NCBI GenBank assembly: GCA_018806985.1
Contig: JADANN010000468.1
Location: 5,006,072 to 5,070,071, forward strand
From: Angiostrongylus vasorum
Lineage: Eukaryota; Nematoda; Chromadorea; Rhabditida; Metastrongylidae
Direction of reading: 5' to 3'
DNA length: 64,000 bases
Each line of letters opens with the position of its first letter. The stretch's first letter is position 1. The notes below the pieces were generated by a model. That model saw only the letters and a program-made list of their open reading frames with translations. It searched no databases and was not told the origin of the DNA. The translations under genes and the position numbers were made by a program. This document shows, in pieces, positions 23,801 to 35,300 of the stretch.

Positions 23801-26800
23801 TGAGTGACTCGAGCGGGCGTCGGTAAATCTTCCATTTTTCCCTGTCCCGTGCAAGAGTAGCCCAGTAGGTTCTGCTCGCCCCAGGGACTCGTTGAGCGTC
23901 ACATCTTTCTTCTAGGCTTTCGTGAAGAACTCTGACCATCTGGTCGATGGTCTTCCTGCAGTGCGCTTGACATCCCGAGGAATCTATTCACTAACGGCTC
24001 TTGTGCACCGGTTGTCGTTCATACACGTCACGTGTCCGGCCCATCTTATCTTCGACTGTTTGGCGTACAGAACGGCACCTTTGATTTTCGATCGCTGATG
24101 CCGGTCGGAGCTGCGGATCCGTTCCCTTACTTGGGTGAAGTGGGATTCTCCTACCATCGTCCTTTCGACTGTGCGTTACGCCGAGTGATCTTTCATCCTG
24201 CTTACGCAGCGGCCAGGTTTCTGATGAATACGTTAGGGTAGGAAGTACCGTTGAGTCGAAAAGGTGGGCACGGAGTCGGGTATTTTCCTTTATGCTCAGC
24301 TCTGCAGCTAAGTCATTCAACATGTTGATTTCCCGACCTAGATAGACATAACTGGAGCATTCGAAGATATTCGTTCCGTTCAGCGTGAACGGGGCATACG
24401 AAACCAATCCGTTCCTCATGAACATCGTTTTTGTGAGATTTAATCGAAGACCAATTTTTCCACAGGGTTTATCAAAGTCGGCAAGCATACGTTCCGCTTG
24501 GCTAATGTTTTGTGTTATAACGACGATGTTATCAGCAAACCGAAGATAAAGTAGCTGCCGGCCATCGATTTTCACTCCCATATTATCCCATTCCAATGTT
24601 CGCATAACGTTCTGGAGGGTGGCGGTAAATAATTTTGGCGAGGTGGTATCGCCTTGCCTAACCGCTCTTTTTGACATCGATGTTAATATCGTTGTTGAAT
24701 GGTGAAATCTTGGCTGTGAAATTTTTGTACAGCTCATGAAGAATCTCTATGTACTGAGTAGGGACTCCCTGACTATCAAGGGCTTCCATGAGTGCTTCTA
24801 TCTCAATTGAATCAAGGGTCTTCTGCAAATCGATGAAATTGAGACAGAGTGGTCTTTTGTACTCCTGCGATACTTCAGTGAGTCTCGTGTGGATGTGGTG
24901 CATTTTACTGGATCCTTTTCTAAACCCTGTTTGCTCACATGGCTGTCCTTCGTCCAGTGTTCTCTCAATCCTGTTTAGGATGACTCGAGTGAAAAGCTTG
25001 TAAACGATAGACAACAAGCAGATTGGGCAATAGTTGTCGATACTGTGGAGGTCACCCTTCATTGAGGAGGGACCTTGCATGTAACGCGTGAACAACCGAG
25101 CCAGTGTGTTCACGAGGACTGCTGGAAGGTTGTTCAGTTGTTCAACTCTTATCCTATCCGGTCTTAATGCTGATCGATTTTTTCACCGACGAAATGGCAT
25201 GTCGGATTTCGGAAGGGAGAACCGGTGGTACAACATATCCATCCTTCTTTATTTCACATGACGGAAGGTGGACGTGGCTATCGAAGAGATCTGAGTAGTA
25301 TCCAAGAATGATTTTCCCCATTGTCTTTCTGGACGCTGTAATTGTTCCGTCTGGGCGTCGGGGTGCAATCATCTTGGACTTGCAATTGGCGAAGCTTCGG
25401 TGGGCTTTGCGAATGCTTTTCCCAGCCTCTACAACTTCGACCATTACTGCTGCTCTTCTCTCTTTAAGATCTTCTTTTATGGCCTGTCTGCATTGTTTTG
25501 CAAGTTCGGACGTTAGTTCGCTGTTGCCTGCATACGATTCCACGCTGGCGTATCAGCTTGAGAGTTTCTAGAGACAAAAGCCTTTTGGTCACTTTCGAAA
25601 TCTCAGCTTTCATAGCGCAAACGTGAAGATGTTGAATGAGCTGACCGTATTCCTCTTAGATGTTATCGACAACGGCATCTTCCCAACAGCCGACTAATGA
25701 ATTGAATAAGTGCTAGTTTGTGGTGATTCTGGGACTTCGGTTTTTGAATTTAGCGGCTTTTTCTCCTTTCTGCTAGAAATAGAATCTTGCACGAAGAAGA
25801 CGGTGCTCTGATCCCGTGTAGAATTTTGGGACAACAGCGACATCGGTTAGGCAAAACCTATTTACTATGACGTGGTCTATTTCGTTATGGTACTCTCCAT
25901 TGGGAGACTACCACGTCCAGCGTTGAGGGTGGGACTTTTGGAATTGCCAGTTACCATGGATGGTCTTGGTCGTCATGATAAAGTCAGACATCTGCTCACT
26001 TTGTTCGTTCCATTCTAATCCGTGGGTCCCGATGTGACGTTCTTGGTTCAATCTTGACGTTGAAATCTCCAACGATGACCTTGGAGAATGTATGGTCTTC
26101 TCTGTAGAACTTCTCCAAGTCCCTATAAAACGCTTCAACTTCTTCTGCGTCATAATTTGATGTCGGCGCGTAAACGACGAAGACTGTCAAAGCCGGAATT
26201 GATCCACATATTTTTAATCGTAAACGTCCGACTCTTAGTTGTTCGAATGAATCGATGTTCATGGATAAACTCGTGTTGACGAGAACGCCAACGCCGATGA
26301 CTCCTCAACTGTCGCATGTTCCGAGGAAGTTCCTCTCCGGTGTCACAGATGGCGTTGAATGGGTGGCTCGTCTCGTCTCCGCCAGCCCGACGTCGTCGTA
26401 CCTTATTCTTCTTGCTTGCATGAGCAAATCTTCTATCGAGGACTCGGATGCAAGTGTACGTCCATTGTAGGTACAGATCGTCACCATAGTTTTTTGCAAT
26501 CCAGGCACCTTCCATTGGTTCCGAGATTTTAGCAGCGTCTCCGTACTCGTCCTACCTAACGCTGCCGAATTGGGGGCTCTTTCGGGGTCAGAGGAACGAG
26601 GCCTATTTCTTTTACTATTTTTAGCTTTTTGATACCCAAGTATAGCATGCTGTTATATTCTATTTTGTTTAACCCGTCTTCACGTCTACTGTGCGGATCC
26701 CAGCACGTTTCACATTCAATTCGTTTCCTCGCCTCCATCACCCACGAAGGTCATCCAACTTTTACGTGCGGCTTCGGCCGCTGCTTGACGACTTTCATTT

Positions 26801-28326
26801 CATCTTGAATGTCGTAGAATGCAGCACGAGTCGATTCTCACTAGAGTTATGAGATAGCCGGGCTGGAGCATTCCAAATTGAATTGCAGGAGGTAATTCTT
26901 TCCCGGATGGTAACCGGTACCAATTTCCCGACCCCGAAGGGATCAGGAGCCTGGTGAAGCTGGGGCGGAATCGAACCAGACCCGTGCTCGTGATGATCGG
27001 CATCACTACCAGTATACTATCCACTATACCGCAGTTAGATTAGATAAATAATCATGGAGTCATAAAAGTCATACAACTGTCGTGCGCAGTCACAAATCTT
27101 CTGATCTATAAAAAAAGCAACCATAAATTCGCCAAATTCTGTTTCAAAGAGATGTACACCTGACAATCTTTCAGATTATGTGCTGTTATAAACTCGTTAC
27201 CGTTCACTTTAAATGGATAGGATTAAGTAGTATGGTCGAAACATTGACAATGAAACAGTATTTAAAGATATTTGCGAATTTTCACAGGTAATGATCTTCA
27301 TGGATACCATATCACTAGCTTTTACATTCTACTAAATCGCCATATTCTTTTCTAATGTCTCAAAAAAACAGCTACATTTTTTTGAGCATTCGAAATAGCT
27401 CGTTTAAACCTAGCTGAGGTTCAGTACTCGACGAGTATCGACGTCATCTATATTCTTGGATTTGGAATCCATGGTCCTACTCTCCAATACAGCTCTTGAA
27501 AAAATGGAAGACGTAAAATGTTAGATGTGTAGACGTCTACCGTAGTGCTCATGAATGTCGTTACAACGTTTTTTCTTCAAACCTACAAAAACTTCCCACA
27601 CGTTTTTATTTGTTTCGAAAATTAGGACTGTTTTTTCGACGCTTGAAAGGATACTGTATCACTCGGTATTTGAAAAAAAAATTCACTATGCACATTAGGA
27701 AATACGTAAGTACATACTTGGATATTTGGACGGCCCGTCCTCACTAGTTCTACGGGTTCCAGCATAATCTCCATTTTTTGAAGTTTTGCTGGTTTAGCTA
27801 TTGTGTCCCTGGAGTCCCGAGGTCAACCTGGCCAAAGTCTTCCCCAGTTCTTCACCACCACAAGCAGTCGCCGTCCATGTGGATAAGAGGGAGATTTGCC
27901 ACCGTGCGACTACTTTGATACCAGGATGGTCGTCGATCCTGGTATTGGTTTACCCTTAGCTAGGCTTCTTGATGTAAAAGCTGGACTCTTTCTCAACTTG
28001 GGAGACCTTGCCGGGAGGATGACAGCCCTGTTGTACATCGCAGCCCGACTCCCAGTAACGCCTCCTAGCCACGATAAGGCGGTAAACCGTTTGCGGGATG
28101 CACACTGGATAATTTTTTTTATTTGATACATTGGATAATACTTTACGAAAGGCAAATACAAAAAGATTCACACGTTTTCAGAAGCTTATTTTGTTGGTTG
28201 GACTATTGGTACGATATGAGCGATGAGGATTTAGAAGATTTTGAAGAAGAAACCGCTATTCAACTACGAAAACTGCTTGCGGAACCCGAAAAGCGGGGAG
28301 TGATACTTGATGACAGCTCTTCTTAA
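17842..28326 (+). CDS. PITPN: Class I phosphatidylinositol transfer protein
   Basis: PITPs move phosphatidylinositol and phosphatidylcholine between membranes through a START-like cavity and feed phosphoinositide signalling. Exons: 17842-17853 (MLIK), 17973-18080, 18973-19092, 19183-19257, 20893-20971, 22143-22307, 27175-27287, 28182-28326. The joined frame matches the family end to end: [20 protein letters not shown] (lipid-exchange region), [91 protein letters not shown]. Total is 816 nt (271 aa with the correction below), the usual size of PITP alpha/beta. Every junction is phase-consistent except the end of exon 5, where one extra A (run 20966-20970) shifts the frame before exon 6. Only 0.8 kb of 10.5 kb is coding, because introns 4, 6 and 7 are packed with transposons. 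Orthology to one particular nematode PITP is not resolved. Confidence 0.93.
18385..18625 (+). mobile_element. Diverged SINE family 1 copy
   Basis: Head gcgcttataacgcagtggga, then cgctggttcaatctaatcc as the B-box region. The body is degraded. It lies in PITP intron 2. Confidence 0.5.
19965..20160 (+). mobile_element. SINE family 1 body fragment
   Basis: Contains accagacttgagtaaggcag, gcatcggtaggccaccgcag and tggcgcatcgctcggagatt, matching the family body. It lies in PITP intron 4, just upstream of an RTE family 2 derivative. Confidence 0.55.
20190..20590 (+). mobile_element. Short non-autonomous RTE family 2 derivative
   Basis: Same structure as the copy at 52086: leader starting near tttagcgcctcaacgtgg, joined to ctggggccctcacaaccag and an aagtaagtaag tail. 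It lies in PITP intron 4. Confidence 0.75.
21480..21745 (+). mobile_element. SINE family 1 (tRNA-derived)
   Basis: The head reads gcgtgtagcgcagtggtcgg (A-box-like) and ggaattgattccc (B-box-like), followed by ccttccatccctccggggtc and a body ending gggatcgatcaaggccgaga. This is the best preserved family 1 copy in the window. It lies in PITP intron 5. Confidence 0.75.
22375..22650. mobile_element. SINE family 2 degraded pair
   Basis: atttactgcctattcttctttcatggtagc, shortened here, leads into gagatatttggaaaactccg, then a rearranged right end (ggtccagaattttgccagta). It lies in PITP intron 6. Confidence 0.5.
22809..23725. mobile_element. Foldback element with about 325-bp inverted arms
   Basis: The left arm (about 22809-23137, starting aagaccgaccttgtataaac) is the near-perfect reverse complement of the right arm (about 23396-23725, ending ttatacaaggtcggtctt). 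Only scattered mismatches are seen. The spacer of about 260 bp has no recognisable ORF. The arms contain a simple gttgtcgttgttgttg stretch. No clear target duplication was found. It lies in PITP intron 6, directly left of the RTE. A DNA-transposon-derived foldback/MITE is the best guess. Confidence 0.8.
23766..27030 (-). mobile_element. RTE-type non-LTR retrotransposon, family 1, near full length
   Basis: On the minus strand, in order: a 5' region with a tRNA-like start (TGGTTCGATTCC B box near 26965); an APE-type endonuclease (about 26515-25900: [28 protein letters not shown]); a reverse transcriptase in broken frames (about 25543-24000: [63 protein letters not shown]); and a 3' tail of short repeats (caggtgat type). 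It lies in PITP intron 6, antisense to the gene. Frameshifts and FADN in place of FADD at the catalytic site mean it is inactive. Confidence 0.85.
27716..28110 (-). mobile_element. Short non-autonomous RTE family 2 derivative
   Basis: Reverse-oriented copy in PITP intron 7, from the tail (tacttggatatttgg) to the leader (cacgataaggcggtaaacc). It ends only about 70 bp before the acceptor of the last PITP exon. Confidence 0.75.
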
Positions 28327-28342
28327 GGTTTATTACGACAAA

Positions 28343-28348
28343 AATAAA
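28343..28348 (+). terminator. Polyadenylation signal of PITP gene
   Basis: AATAAA lies 17 bases after the TAA stop of the PITP terminal exon. It is the only canonical hexamer close to that stop. Confidence 0.7.
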
Positions 28349-29039
28349 TGTAAATGAGCGTTTAAAACCGGGCATTTGTGTCGTTTTACAATTTTCATAA
28401 CCACCACAACGACCACGTGAAACCAAAGAATCTAGAACGAATTCGACATTGTTGTGGTAAAGCCGAAGACTTATCTTCGAGGCGTATATCCAATCATGTT
28501 CCGGGTATTTACGGAAACTACACACTAATTAACGACTCACTTCCAATTTCGAATGTTGGTATTGACCTATTCCGGACGTCTTTTTGAATAAATCGATGGT
28601 CAAAAAAAGAAATGGATTCTGTACACATTTTCCAGTGCATCCAGTTTTATCGAATCTACTAACCATAACTCAGTTTTATCGGATATAACCTTAAATTTGT
28701 ACGTTGGAACTGAGGTTTATAGTCTAGTCGGCAACTTTGAGCTTGCAAGGCCTTTTCGACGTCTTCGCTCAGTAAGTACCTAAACTCTACATGCAGAGCG
28801 GATGAAGGGGCCCTAGTGCAAACTGTGGAATCTAAACATTATGAACGTCTAATCTTGAATGAAACAACAACTTTAAGGCTATAGAACGTCCGCATAGCAT
28901 GTACCTCGTTCCACAATATGTGCTAGAGGTGTTCTAACAAGAAGAAGGCAATTGTAACAAGTGTGAAGACGAAAAATACATATAATGTCATAGTGCGCAA
29001 AAAATGCTTATGCAAATAACATAGTAATATGGAATTCAT
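28349..29039. other. Gene-free stretch after PITP
   Basis: The frames here overlap the 3' UTR of PITP or are random. Nothing supported. Confidence 0.4.
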
Positions 29040-30915
29040 CTACACAGGAAAAGCACATCCGTATTACCTGTCTCTCCTGAATTCTCTGCAAAACCTGTGC
29101 CTGTGTTGGACTTTTAATGACTCGGGCTGGTACCTGTAAAGCTCCTATTTGTCGTTGTCTCGTACGGAAGTGGCCCACTGAGTCCGTGGGCATCGTCGAG
29201 GGTCTTATCTTTCTTCTAAGATCTTCTTAAGAATTATGAGCATTAGGTTGATGGTCGTCCCCCTGGCTTCTTGCCGACCGTGGGAACCCAGTCACTAAGT
29301 GATTTTGCTTACCGGTTGCTGTTAAGACGCTTTAAGTATTAGGCCAAACTTTTTTTCGAAATCTTTACGATCATCTCTGGTTGTCACTCCGAGCTGCTTC
29401 TAGCACTAGCTTCTTAACAACTCTTTCGATAAGGCTCATTAACCTTTTAACCAGGTTGCGTAGCGTGCATGTCTCCAACGTGTAAAATTATAGAGGAGGA
29501 ATCGTAGAGTCAAGAAACTGGGCAAAGAGGCGATTGTTGTTTGTCTCCCTCGATTTTATAAATTTGAAGGGATCGTTTTCTACGTATGACAAATCGTTCT
29601 TCACACTGTCTTTTTAATCAAGACACACACAGCTAGACCATTCGGAGATAGTCGCCCTTATGTTCAAGATTGTGGCAACAGAAACGAATCCGTTTCTCAT
29701 AAATTTGAATTTGAATACCACCAAAAGGATGCTGAGATATTTGCAAAACCTGTACCCGAGGCCAGATTCGAACCTGTGTTTACCCTTTCCGAAGGTTCAC
29801 GTGTTACCCATTGCCCCACTGGGGTCCTTTGGCGTGAAAAAAATAGTAGGTGGCAAATAAAAAGTCATGCATTTTAAATTCAAATAGTTTGCTAGATGAT
29901 CAACCAACGATCTTTTTTACCTGCAAGAGTTATTGGAATCGATTGGCATTCGTTCCGCTAATACGTGGATTTAGAAGAATTGTTTCATCAACTTAGTAAT
30001 GATTGTTACCTTTGGCCATCCACTTTCACTCCCATGTTATCCCATCTCGGTTTCCATACTATCTTTCTCTAAAACGGCTGTCAATAGCTTTAGTGAAGTG
30101 AATCTCCTTGTTGAATCTCGCTGTAGACGTTACTGACGGTATTTATGTAGAATGGTTAAACAGTATGAAGTTGCTAAATAACTTTGAGGGATTTTTTATC
30201 TACTGAGTATAGAACTCTGTTTTCCCAGAGTTCTCATGATCATTTATGCTTGAAGTGGATCGGAGTTCTTCTTTTGGTTGATAGAGTTAAGACAAGGCGT
30301 CTTTCTGCACTTTTCACGATACGACTTTCGCTCTCGCGTGGATATGGATCCGTTCCACTGAATCCTTTTCGGCTCCATTCTTAATCGCACAGCTACCATT
30401 CATTGCCTTTCTGTCACTAGTCTTGGGGATAGGGGGCTTTTTTGTGCAGCAACGTAGCCCTTCTGGTCCTGTAGTCTCTAGAAAACTTGCATTCTGATAG
30501 GCAATATGTTAAGAGCAGAGCAAGTGTCTTGATGACACTGACAGTAGATTCGTCAAATTTTCAACTATGGCCTCACCCAGAGCGAGTTCTGTACCATTTC
30601 ATACTGACGAGGGCATGTTAGTGTTCGGAAGAGGGGACCGCTGAGTTAAGATAATCCTTCTTCTCTATCCGATATTAAGGCATATGGACGTGGCTGTTCG
30701 TATTGAAAGGTATGGATGAACTCTTCCTTTGCATAGCTAGAAGTATGGTCTGCTCTTCCGAAGCACCAGAATGTGATTTTACTTAGGCTTTGTAATTGGG
30801 GAATACTTCATAGAGAATGCATGTACTCTTCTCAACCTTTGTAACTTCAACCAACATTTCTAGTTTTTTTTCTGTAAGATCCTCTCTTAGTGTAATTCCT
30901 AGTACTGACATTTTA
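29040..30915 (-). mobile_element. Decayed RTE family 1 copy
   Basis: Strongly mutated sequence still aligns by eye with family 1. The 3' part near 29100-29330 has the 'gcgggcgcc...gtcgtcgagg' region. The stretch at 30015-30060 matches the bases around 24575 (ccatcgattttcactcccat). No open frame is left. A SINE2 copy is nested at about 29725-29850. Confidence 0.6.
29725..29855 (-). mobile_element. SINE family 2 copy
   Basis: The reverse complement shows the tRNA-like head clearly: ccagtggggcaatgggtaac as A-box region and caggttcgaatctgg as B box. This is the best evidence that family 2 is tRNA-derived. It is nested in a decayed RTE. Confidence 0.6.
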
Positions 30916-30919
30916 TTAA

Positions 30920-31145
30920 CCTCAGCTGAGCTTAACTGGGGGTGAACGCCGATTTTGCTCTCATGATCATCATCGTTAATGGGTGGTTGCTGATAGCACC
31001 GATAGAGTAAAAAAAATGGCTGAGAAAAAAGCCAAGGAAGGACCTCAGCTGGATGGGGTAGCGCGTAAGCTCCTCGAATAGGGTGATTGTTCGAAATCTA
31101 ACTGAGACTCAGAGATTTGCAAATAACCCGATATCCCTAGTGGTT
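30920..31145 (+). mobile_element. SINE family 2 degraded copy
   Basis: gcttaactgggggtgaacgc and gttaatgggtggttgctgat, then ggacctcagctggatggggt, in family order. Confidence 0.45.
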
Positions 31146-32236
31146 TACCCTCCTGCGCCTCTAGACCACTTTGAGCCGCCATTAACCGGTTCAAGATATA
31201 TTTATGCAAAGAACTTAGGTAGCAATGAGGCATGAGAGTATTACTTATTCCAGTACTTGAACAGCCTCCTTGCAAAATATTCCGAGCGGCTGCGCATGAC
31301 AAGATCTTCCTTTAGGCTCCAGAAACTCGGGCCGGCGTGTTGCCACATAGTACTGCAGGAATCCGCCAGCTATTGTGGACCTGTTGGAGTTTTACCTGCG
31401 GGACTAAATTTCTTCCAAGAGAGCTGTACTTTTTAGAGTTGTTTAATACTTCTTCGGGTTCCCCGACAGAAATGAAATGAAAGAAAAGAAATGTTGAACC
31501 CGACAGAAATGAAATGAAATGAAAAGAAATGTTGAACTTCTTCTTACTTGGCTAACCTTAATGGACAAAGAAACCCTGCTACATGTCGCAGTTCAACAAC
31601 AAAGAATATCCCATGTCAATGTGGAGCGGTGAATCACTTATATTTATATAATTGTTAATGACGAAATTATGGAAGCTTTGATGATCGTAATAGGTTATTA
31701 CAGTAACTACTATTTGTATAGCCACATTATTTCCAGTAGACTTGTGACTTGTCATAAGCATCTAGTGCGAAGAAGTCAAAGATTTTCTTTTTTTCGTCTT
31801 ACATCGTTGCCATTTGCTTATACGGCAAGGAGTTTCACTTGTTTTCATAAAACGAATGTTTGCTTACTTAATGTCTATAGTGAACAATGCCTTATTTTCT
31901 TACAAAACTGTAATCTCTGAAACTTGAATGCTGGTGGTGACGATGAAATGAAAAGGCTGTACAACATGTACTTTAAGAAGGAATAAGAAGGATATATCTG
32001 AGTAGCCTTCTCTTTAGAAATCTGACAAATCCACTTCTACAATTATTCATAGCACCCAAAAATCCATAAGTGTTCGTGAAACAATTTCTTAAATCATCAG
32101 TGCATTGGAAACAGTTGGCTGCGAAGTGTTCCCTCATTCATTGGTGTATGCACATATATTATGTATGACGATGCGGCCGCTACGTTTGCACTTGTATGAT
32201 TAAAATGAAATGCATGTATGTTGCAGATATGGGAAG
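31146..32236. other. Upstream region of the micro-exon gene
   Basis: Contains a local duplication of about 30 bp (cgacagaaatgaaatgaaa, 31465-31530). No gene is seen. The regulatory region of the micro-exon gene is expected here. Confidence 0.4.
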
Positions 32237-32244
32237 TATAAAAG
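32237..32244 (+). promoter_or_regulatory. TATA box of the micro-exon gene
   Basis: TATAAAAG lies 77 bases upstream of the ATG at 32321 with no acceptor-like sequence between them. This suggests a strong TATA promoter with a short 5' UTR rather than trans-splicing next to the start. Confidence 0.6.
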
Positions 32245-32320
32245 ACTGGTTGTTGAGTAGGAATCCATTTGTACTAACTGCTACTTCCGTGCAACAATCA
32301 CCACGACAGATACAACTGCA

Positions 32321-35300
32321 ATGAAAGCGGTATCCACAATGACAGCTGCTAAAGCTGGTGAGGGCATCGTGGATAAATCCATATACTTCTCCACGCTCTA
32401 TAACTATATTTTCGGTCTACACTGGAGGTATTTTCACTTGTGGAGAAAATACTGCTGCAAAAGTTGCCAGATTATTGAGTTTCTCTGTCATGAATAAAGT
32501 AGCACTAGCTTCACAGCTGGTAGTTTTTCATAAGTTGGTACAGTTCTCTGTAAAATAGGTGAGGCATCGCTTTCGGTAATTCTTGAGGTTTCCAGTCTAT
32601 TCAAAACATCCCGCCGCGAATTTACAATCCTTTTCCAGTTTTTTTGCAATTCACAGTTTTGTCGTAAGGTATACGAGAACTGCGCAAAACATTTTATACA
32701 ACATTTCCTAGCAACTCTTCCAGTGTATGGAATATCCAAGATACCTCATTGCACAACTTCGGTAATAACCGGCATACCGTGAAAAAATGTAACTAATCTG
32801 CCCGTCCACAAAATGATAACGTTCTGCAGCGAATCAGTATCACTGGAGCAACACATAAGTGGTGGTCTCGCAACGAACGCACCATTTCTACAAGTTCCCT
32901 AGGTTCACAGCGCATTTTATTCCACTATATCACGGTTCCAGGATAAAGTTCTCGGCATTGATCTATCCTTAAGAAATGCGTCATGCATTCGACTTCATTA
33001 AGCATCGTTTGGAGGTGACTGAATGCATATCTAGCCTTTACAATGACTCGCGGTGGCCTACCGATGAATTGACCCAGTGCTGCTATCTTCCCAGACAAGT
33101 CAGGCACCAATTCGCGGACCCTGGAGAAATAGAGAGATAACTGGGCCTGGGACGCGGAGATCGATCCCATGTGTATTGCAGAGTGCCTCTGACCACCGCG
33201 CTGCATGTGTCTGGCTCTCAAGGGGGCGGGCTCAACACCGGGAATACATTTAAGCCGATTTTATTATTTTGCGCTACCGAAGAATATTTGTTCATTATCT
33301 CTCACAGATAAGCACGTGTAGCGCAGTGGTTAGAGGTACCCTGCAATACACATGGGATCGATCCCTGCGTCCTAGGCCCAGCTAGCTCTCTATCACTCCG
33401 GGATCGGCACAAATTGGTACCTGACTTGTCTGGGAGCGTAGCAGCACTGGCTCGATACATCGTAGGCCACCGCGAGTCATTGTAAAGGCCAGCTATGCAT
33501 TCAGTCACCTCCAAACGATGCTTAATGAAGTCGAATGCATGGTACATCCCTCAGGGATTGGTCAAGGACGAGAGCTTTATCCTTTATCCTTTACATCATG
33601 GTCTCATTTCGATTCCGGCGAACTCTGTGATACCACTCCACAAGCCGAGCGATTGCTGTTGTCGAAATGTAGACGTAGCTGTCTGTTAACCACATACAGC
33701 CCACATACAGCTGGGTGGTAAAACAAGTAGTAGACTCATAACGGATCGCCAAAGAAACGTATCCATTATTCCCTCTACATAAAGCATGATTTTATGTCGC
33801 AATTGTAACTGGAACTCCAATTTGGCCGCAATCTTTATCAGATATGAAGTATTCCAGTAATGTTTATAAAATGTGTGCAGAATACTATTTCTGTTGTGAT
33901 CTACGATTACAAAATGAGAACCCACTTACATAAAGATAGGCTTCCGTGTGAAAAGTACTACTGATATCTGCAGTACTAAGACAAGACAAGCAGCATTTTT
34001 TCTTCTTCTTATGCTGGTATCTTGCCTTGTTCAGCTCTCAACATGGGTGTAGTTGGTGCTGGATCAAGTGCTCCTACTAAAGACAATTATTTCATTATAC
34101 AAAATAAATTACAGAGAAATTTGTTTGCCTCATAGCAAAAGGCGTCTTTTTAACTGGTACGATGGCTGAGGTTATCGATAACGTACTGGAAATAGATCGT
34201 TTTCCTGCCTAGTCTCAAGCTAGACCACATAAGACTTCACACCTATTTCAATACAAATACATATATACATTTTGTTTCAGTTTCCACAATGACCGCAGTC
34301 GGAGCAAAGCCAGCAGGACGTTAGTATTTTATTCACATAGATAAATAATTCGATACAGAGAAGAGAATTTTTAGTAGCAGTTTTAGTTTCGACGATGACT
34401 GCCGTTGCCAAACAGCCTGTTGCCACTGGAAGTGAGTGGTGAAGTTGTTTAATTATGCTCTATGTAGCTTCAAGTGCTTAGATAACGTATTCACGCTTCT
34501 GACGGGCCCCAGGAATTCTTTGTTGATTCGCCACATGCGTGAGAATGGCTGATTGTTTAGAATTTATAGCACGATACTCGACCCTTCAGTGAACCTCATC
34601 CTTATAAAATCTTACTGCAGCTTCCCTATATTTTTCTTGAATACATCATATATTAATTTGTAATCTCAATCTGCGTTACCGAATTGAAGAAGGGAGGATA
34701 GCGGAATGATTAGTGATGCAATCTATCAGGAAGCGAGAGATATTGGTACGACACCCTTACCAACGCTCTCCTTCAATCTACGTTGAAACGTCTTAGATCG
34801 GCTGTCTCCAAAACTGCAAGGAGAATCGAATCGACCATCAATCTACGATATTCATGAAGAAGACGAAATGCATAAGAAGTAGTCGAAACATGTGAAACAT
34901 TCGAAGACCTCTGTGGACGATGAATGCGAGCAAAACGAATCGAATGCAAATGCTGGAATCTGCACAGTAAAATATGACGATGGTTTATGTAAAAATAAAG
35001 TATCACTAAGAAATAGGCGTTTTCGTATTATTTGAAAGGATTCGTTCCAATATTGTACATGCGCATGGAATTCCACAGAGGATACGAGTGACAGCATCCT
35101 GAAAAAAAACTGAGAGTTCGTAGAGTTCGTCACATGTTTCGGGAACGGACCGAACGAAGACCGAGAAGAACCGTTAATTCACGTCTGTGTCCCAAGAAAT
35201 TGTTATTGGTAAAAATTTTAGCCTTTTTCCAGGTGATGGAAGTTGCCTATGCTGTTTTCTGCCTTCATCCATTCGGTCCTTTCGATGTTGCGGTTGTGTG

